DNA of 13,730 bases from an uncultured Clostridia bacterium (GTDB taxonomy: Bacteria > Bacillota > Clostridia > Peptostreptococcales > Acidaminobacteraceae). The stretch spans positions 1 to 13,730 of the forward strand of contig CAMFGQ010000029.1 in the NCBI GenBank assembly GCA_945950065.1, written 5' to 3'. Below the pieces are notes generated by a model. It ran no database searches, was not told where the DNA came from, and saw only the letters and a program-made list of their open reading frames with translations. The stretch's first letter is position 1. Every line of letters starts with the position of its first letter. The position numbers and the translations under genes were made by a program. Below, in pieces: positions 13,000-13,730 of this stretch.

Positions 13000-13181
13000 A
13001 GATCTTCTGAGAAGCTAAGAGTTTTTTAGAGAGCAGAGCAGGGTGGAAATCTGCAGACTCGGGCCACTTCTCATCATCATGAAGAAAGACAAGTAGACAA
13101 GCCTTTTAAAGTGATCCCGATGAGGGGATAAATAGGGTGGTACCGCGCCGGAAGCGTCCCTATACTTTAAGGCTTCTTTTT
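13000..13181 (+). promoter_or_regulatory. Alanine T-box leader controlling alaS
   Basis: The T-box sequence AGGGTGGTACCGCG is present exactly at 13134-13147, and GTCCCT (13156-13161) closes the antiterminator stem with AGGG. Stem I is formed by GAGAAG (13009-13014) and CTTCTC (13067-13072). Above its base come AGAGAG (13028-13033) and a distal hairpin, GCAGA (13033-13037) with TCTGC (13050-13054), around a GGGTGGAAA loop. On the 3' side of Stem I the specifier is most likely GCC at 13063-13065, an alanine codon, followed by A. Stem III is ATCCC (13114-13118) with GGGAT (13125-13129). Uncharged tRNA-Ala would stabilise the antiterminator and raise alaS expression. Confidence 0.93.
13151..13181 (+). 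terminator. T-box terminator hairpin before alaS
   Basis: GAAGC (13151-13155) can pair with GCTTC (13172-13176), followed by five Ts (13177-13181). The 5' arm region overlaps the antiterminator (GTCCCT at 13156-13161 lies in the loop), as expected for a T-box switch. The 3' arm could instead pair with an upstream segment at 13099-13112, forming a longer helix. Confidence 0.65.
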
Positions 13182-13206
13182 GTTTATAGAACAAGAGGAG
13201 GAGAAA

Positions 13207-13730
13207 ATGAAATCAACAACTGAACTGCGCAAATCATTTTTGGACTTTTTTGCATCTAAAGATCATACCGTGTTATCAAGCTATAGTCTGATTCCAGAGG
13301 ATGACCCAAGTATTTTGCTGGTGGGAGCAGGCATGGCCCCCTTAAAGAAATACTTCACTGGACAAGCTGTTCCACCTAACGTCCGTGTAGCTACCTGTCA
13401 GAAATGTGTACGAGTAGGGGATGTGGAAGAAGTAGGTAAAACAGCACGTCACTTGACCTTCTTTGAAATGCTAGGGAACTTTTCTTTTGGTGAGTATTTC
13501 AAGAAGGAGAGTTTAGATTGGGGACTGGAGTATTTAGTTGATGTTCTGGGCATTCCTAGAGAAAAACTCTGGGCAAGTGTTTATGAGAAAGATGATGAAG
13601 CCTATGCCATATGGCGCGACGAACTCAACTTTCCTGAAGAACGAATTGTTCGTCTAGGCAAAGAACACAATTTCTGGGAGATTGGGGTAGGACCTAGTGG
13701 GCCCTGTTCAGAGATTTATGTAGATCGTGG
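13207..13730 (+). CDS. alaS: Alanyl-tRNA synthetase, N-terminal part (partial)
   Basis: AlaRS charges tRNA-Ala with alanine. The first 174 residues are in the window and cover much of the class II catalytic core: LRKSFLDFFASKDH, GAGMAPLKKYFTG, VATCQKCVRVGDVEEVGKTARH, then LTFFEMLGNFSFGEYF, DDEAYAIW, and NFWEIGVGPSGPCSEIY.DRG near the edge. The family's usual TNAGM reads VGAGM here, and TSQKC reads TCQKC. The editing and C-terminal domains lie beyond the window. AGAGGAGGAG at 13193-13202 is the ribosome binding site. Control by the T-box leader directly upstream agrees with the identification. Confidence 0.96.
   Translation, partial: MKSTTELRKSFLDFFASKDHTVLSSYSLIPEDDPSILLVGAGMAPLKKYFTGQAVPPNVRVATCQKCVRVGDVEEVGKTARHLTFFEMLGNFSFGEYFKKESLDWGLEYLVDVLGIPREKLWASVYEKDDEAYAIWRDELNFPEERIVRLGKEHNFWEIGVGPSGPCSEIYVDR

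Noticed and set aside
13062..13064. GGC (glycine) as the T-box specifier codon
   Set aside because: GGC is readable one base earlier in GGGCCA, but the downstream gene is alaS, and GCC followed by A in the next frame is the alanine codon expected.

Overview
The window looks like a chromosomal segment of a low-to-moderate G+C Gram-positive anaerobe, most likely a clostridial Firmicute. This rests on the RNase Y C-terminus, the strong AAGGAG-type ribosome binding sites, the sigma-A-like promoters, the iscR-iscS-iscU-mnmA ... alaS order, and an alanine T-box leader. No insertion sequence, phage gene, tRNA, rRNA or CRISPR array was seen.

Layout. (1) 1-141: the tail of rny, followed by an intrinsic terminator. 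(2) 215-1156: a promoter, a MarR-type regulator with an unusual extra C-terminal half, and a strong terminator that begins inside its stop codon. (3) 1166-7488: eight tightly packed plus-strand genes, cbiP-cbiB-cobD-cobU-cobS-cobC-cblT-cblS. Neighbours overlap by a few bases or are separated by 3 bases. They cover late adenosylcobalamin assembly: cobyric acid amidation, aminopropanol arm, nucleotide loop, and salvage of the lower-ligand nucleoside alpha-ribazole. (4) 7485-9011, minus strand: an ilvE-luxS pair converging on cblS, with a shared hairpin containing both stop codons. (5) 9150-12275, plus strand: an Fe-S and tRNA-thiolation operon, iscR-iscS-iscU-mnmA, behind a promoter whose -35 box lies in a perfect 10+1+10 palindrome. 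(6) 12276-12908: a 260-base gap with hairpins, then a small unrecognised four-helix membrane protein. (7) 12965-13730: promoter, alanine T-box leader and the 5' part of alaS.

How the genes work together. In the cobalamin operon CbiB attaches the aminopropanol arm made with the help of CobD. CobU activates the product as the GDP derivative. CobS joins it to alpha-ribazole (or its phosphate) and CobC dephosphorylates. CblT and CblS would import and phosphorylate alpha-ribazole, which could replace the usual CobT reaction; no cobT is in the window. In the Fe-S operon, IscS supplies sulfur both to the IscU scaffold and to MnmA, and IscR probably autoregulates.

The most unusual observation is in cbiP. 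The N-terminal ATP-dependent synthetase half looks intact, but the glutaminase half has lost the catalytic cysteine (Gly326 in its place) and the surrounding signature, while keeping the LHG histidine. Also worth attention are the MarR protein with an unassigned ~140-residue C-terminal domain directly upstream of a B12 operon without a B12 riboswitch, and the terminator between the two.
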